The notes under the pieces are model-generated. The model saw only the letters and a list, made by a program, of their open reading frames with translations. It had not been told where the DNA came from and made no database searches. Shown piece after piece: positions 31,703-33,148 of a stretch of 33,148 nt of DNA (positions are counted from its first letter, which is position 1; each line of letters begins with the position of its first letter). The stretch comes from Acidobacteria bacterium Ga0077553 (GTDB lineage Bacteria > Acidobacteriota > Terriglobia > Bryobacterales > Bryobacteraceae), in NCBI GenBank assembly GCA_001464575.1, contig LNFE01000136.1, positions 1-33,148 on the forward strand, given 5' to 3'. Position numbers and translations under genes: made by a program.

Positions 31703-33148
31703 ATGTCCCAATGGTCTGCAGGAAAACGTCTGTCCATCACCACCGCGCTTGTCGTCGGTCTCGCCGTAGTTCTCGGCATCAGCGCGGCGTGGGTTACCAG
31801 TCACCTAGGCAATCAGCTCGACCGCGCCATTAACCAACTGGCTCGGCAGCAAATGCTCGCCGGACTAATCAGTACGCGAGTGGGCGAGATTGATTCGCTC
31901 GAGCGTGGCGTCGCCATGGCGATGATGCTCCAGCAGACGTCGAACGTGGAGGAACTCCGGCAGAAGCTGAACACCAAGGAGCAGGAAGCCCGGAAGGCGC
32001 TCGAAGAGCTGAAAGGCCTGTCCACCGGCGCCTCCGCGCAGGATCTTCAGAGCATGATCGCTGACTTCGATGCCGCTTTCGATCTGCACAATCAGGTTCT
32101 CAGGGCCCTGAACGAGCAGAAGATGGACGTTGCCATCGCCACGTTAAATGAAAAGCTGCTGCCCAAACTCCGCCAATTGGGCGACCGCGGGCGGCATCTG
32201 GTCGACGAGCAGGCACGGCAATTGACCACCGTGGGACAGGAAGCCGAATCGGCTCGCTCGCTTAGCTTCCTCAGCATGCTCACGCTCGGTCTGCTCAGCG
32301 TCGTCGTCGGTCTGGCCGCGGTGATCAGCGTTCGTAAAATCCAGACGGTTCTCCGTCAATCGGTCGCCGACCTGAACGAAAACGCCCGCCGGTTGGCCAA
32401 TACCGCCGGACGGGTCTCCGCCTCCAGTCAGTCCGTCTCCCATGCCGCCAGCGAACAGGCCGCCTCTCTTGAAGAGACTTCGGCCTCGACCGAAGAGATC
32501 CACTCGATGACCAAACGCAACGCCGAAAACGCGGAATCGGCTACCCGCAAAACGAACGAAGCCTCGGCCACCATTCACGAAGCCAACCAGGCCCTCGCCC
32601 AAATGGTCAACTCGATGAACGAGATCACCACCTCGTCCAATAAGATCTCGAAGATCATCAAGGTCATCGACGACATCGCCTTCCAAACCAACATCCTCGC
32701 CCTCAATGCAGCCGTTGAAGCGGCTCGCGCCGGCGAGGCCGGTATGGGTTTCGCCGTCGTCGCCGATGAGGTCCGCAACTTGGCGCAGCGCTCGGCGCAG
32801 GCCGCCCGGGACACGACCCAACTCATCGAAGAGTCCATCACCCGTGCTGCCGAAGGCAAAGACAAGCTCGACGAAGTGGCGCGCGCCATCACGGTCCTGA
32901 CCAATAGCTCCCTGCAAGCCAAGTCGCTCGTCGAAGAGGTGTACGCCGGCAGCCAGGAACAGTCCCGCGGCATCGCACAGATCTCCCGCGCGGTCCTGCA
33001 AATGGAGCAGCTCACCCAACAACTCGCCGCCACCGCCGAGGAAAGCGCCGCCGCCGGACAAGGCCTTGCTACACAAGCCCACCGCGTCGATGAGATTGTG
33101 GTGAACCTCCAGAAAATCGTCGGCTTCAACGACACGGCGCCCACGGCC
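31703..33148 (+). CDS. Methyl-accepting chemotaxis protein, 3' end outside window
   Basis: The 482 codons visible are open to the window edge. The layout is TM1 (about residues 12-31), a periplasmic helical domain of about 150 residues (four-helix-bundle type, [20 protein letters not shown] to about residue 185), TM2 (about 186-210), and a long cytoplasmic coiled coil. The signalling tip is unmistakable: [49 protein letters not shown] (about 322-372). Flanking methylation-type helices include [20 protein letters not shown] and [12 protein letters not shown]. No recognisable HAMP domain separates TM2 from the coiled coil. A good ribosome site (GAGGAG) precedes the ATG. The end of the protein, including any CheR-tethering tail, is outside the window but should be close. 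Confidence 0.95.
   Translation, partial: MSQWSAGKRLSITTALVVGLAVVLGISAAWVTSHLGNQLDRAINQLARQQMLAGLISTRVGEIDSLERGVAMAMMLQQTSNVEELRQKLNTKEQEARKALEELKGLSTGASAQDLQSMIADFDAAFDLHNQVLRALNEQKMDVAIATLNEKLLPKLRQLGDRGRHLVDEQARQLTTVGQEAESARSLSFLSMLTLGLLSVVVGLAAVISVRKIQTVLRQSVADLNENARRLANTAGRVSASSQSVSHAASEQAASLEETSASTEEIHSMTKRNAENAESATRKTNEASATIHEANQALAQMVNSMNEITTSSNKISKIIKVIDDIAFQTNILALNAAVEAARAGEAGMGFAVVADEVRNLAQRSAQAARDTTQLIEESITRAAEGKDKLDEVARAITVLTNSSLQAKSLVEEVYAGSQEQSRGIAQISRAVLQMEQLTQQLAATAEESAAAGQGLATQAHRVDEIVVNLQKIVGFNDTAPTA

Noticed and set aside
32144..33082. 312-codon open frame on the minus strand opposite the MCP
   Set aside because: G/R/D/V-rich mirror of the MCP coiled coil, a common artefact; the plus frame has unmistakable MCP motifs.

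Overview
The window is GC-rich and densely coded, and most likely comes from an acidobacterium of the Bryobacteraceae / Candidatus Solibacter group. The best single clue is the protein encoded at 19925-23164: a secreted SBBP (seven-bladed beta-propeller) protein ending in the C-terminal domain first defined from Solibacter (TIGR03437 type). A secreted CBM9-like protein, Tat-type exported enzymes, a TonB_C-only protein and a DUF4260 gene fit this assignment. It rests on family recognition, not on a database search.

Left edge (1-5014, minus): a large secreted RHS/YD-repeat protein runs off the window. A small exported protein lies immediately upstream of it and is split by a one-base shift at a G7 tract. 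From 5100 to 6930 there is a decayed accessory island: a transposase C-terminal remnant, an antitoxin followed by a truncated RelE-like toxin, and an apparently intact MntA/HepT (nucleotidyltransferase/HEPN) toxin-antitoxin pair.

Housekeeping block (7264-13612, minus): recO-glyQ-glyS-ppdK, tightly spaced or overlapping and closed by a clear intrinsic terminator. Divergent from recO are a PaaI-like thioesterase, a membrane protein fused to a spermidine-synthase-like domain, and a small Cys-containing protein. A 550-bp gene-free stretch with a perfect inverted repeat follows.

Middle (16968-24190): a Tat-exported heparinase II/III-like protein; a TetR regulator divergent from a DUF4260 membrane protein, with a very symmetric operator/promoter between them; the overlapping SBBP and CBM9-like secreted genes; and a Tat-exported SMP-30/gluconolactonase gene broken by an internal deletion and frameshift.

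Right part (24193-33148): a chemotaxis operon read leftward, cheW-cheA-cheR-cheD-cheY-cheX-cheB, with truA directly after cheB. Divergent from cheW are a periplasmic TonB_C-only protein and a HAMP-less methyl-accepting chemotaxis protein that runs off the window. Motifs resembling sigma-28 promoters precede the TonB/MCP pair and cheY, suggesting one motility regulon. CheA phosphorylates CheY and CheB; CheR and CheB set receptor methylation; CheD deamidates receptors; CheX would dephosphorylate CheY.

No rRNA, tRNA, CRISPR array or complete insertion sequence was seen. I found no clearly new system. The best leads are the TonB_C-only/MCP pair, the symmetric TetR/DUF4260 control region, the RHS gene with its frameshifted partner, and the decayed toxin-antitoxin island.
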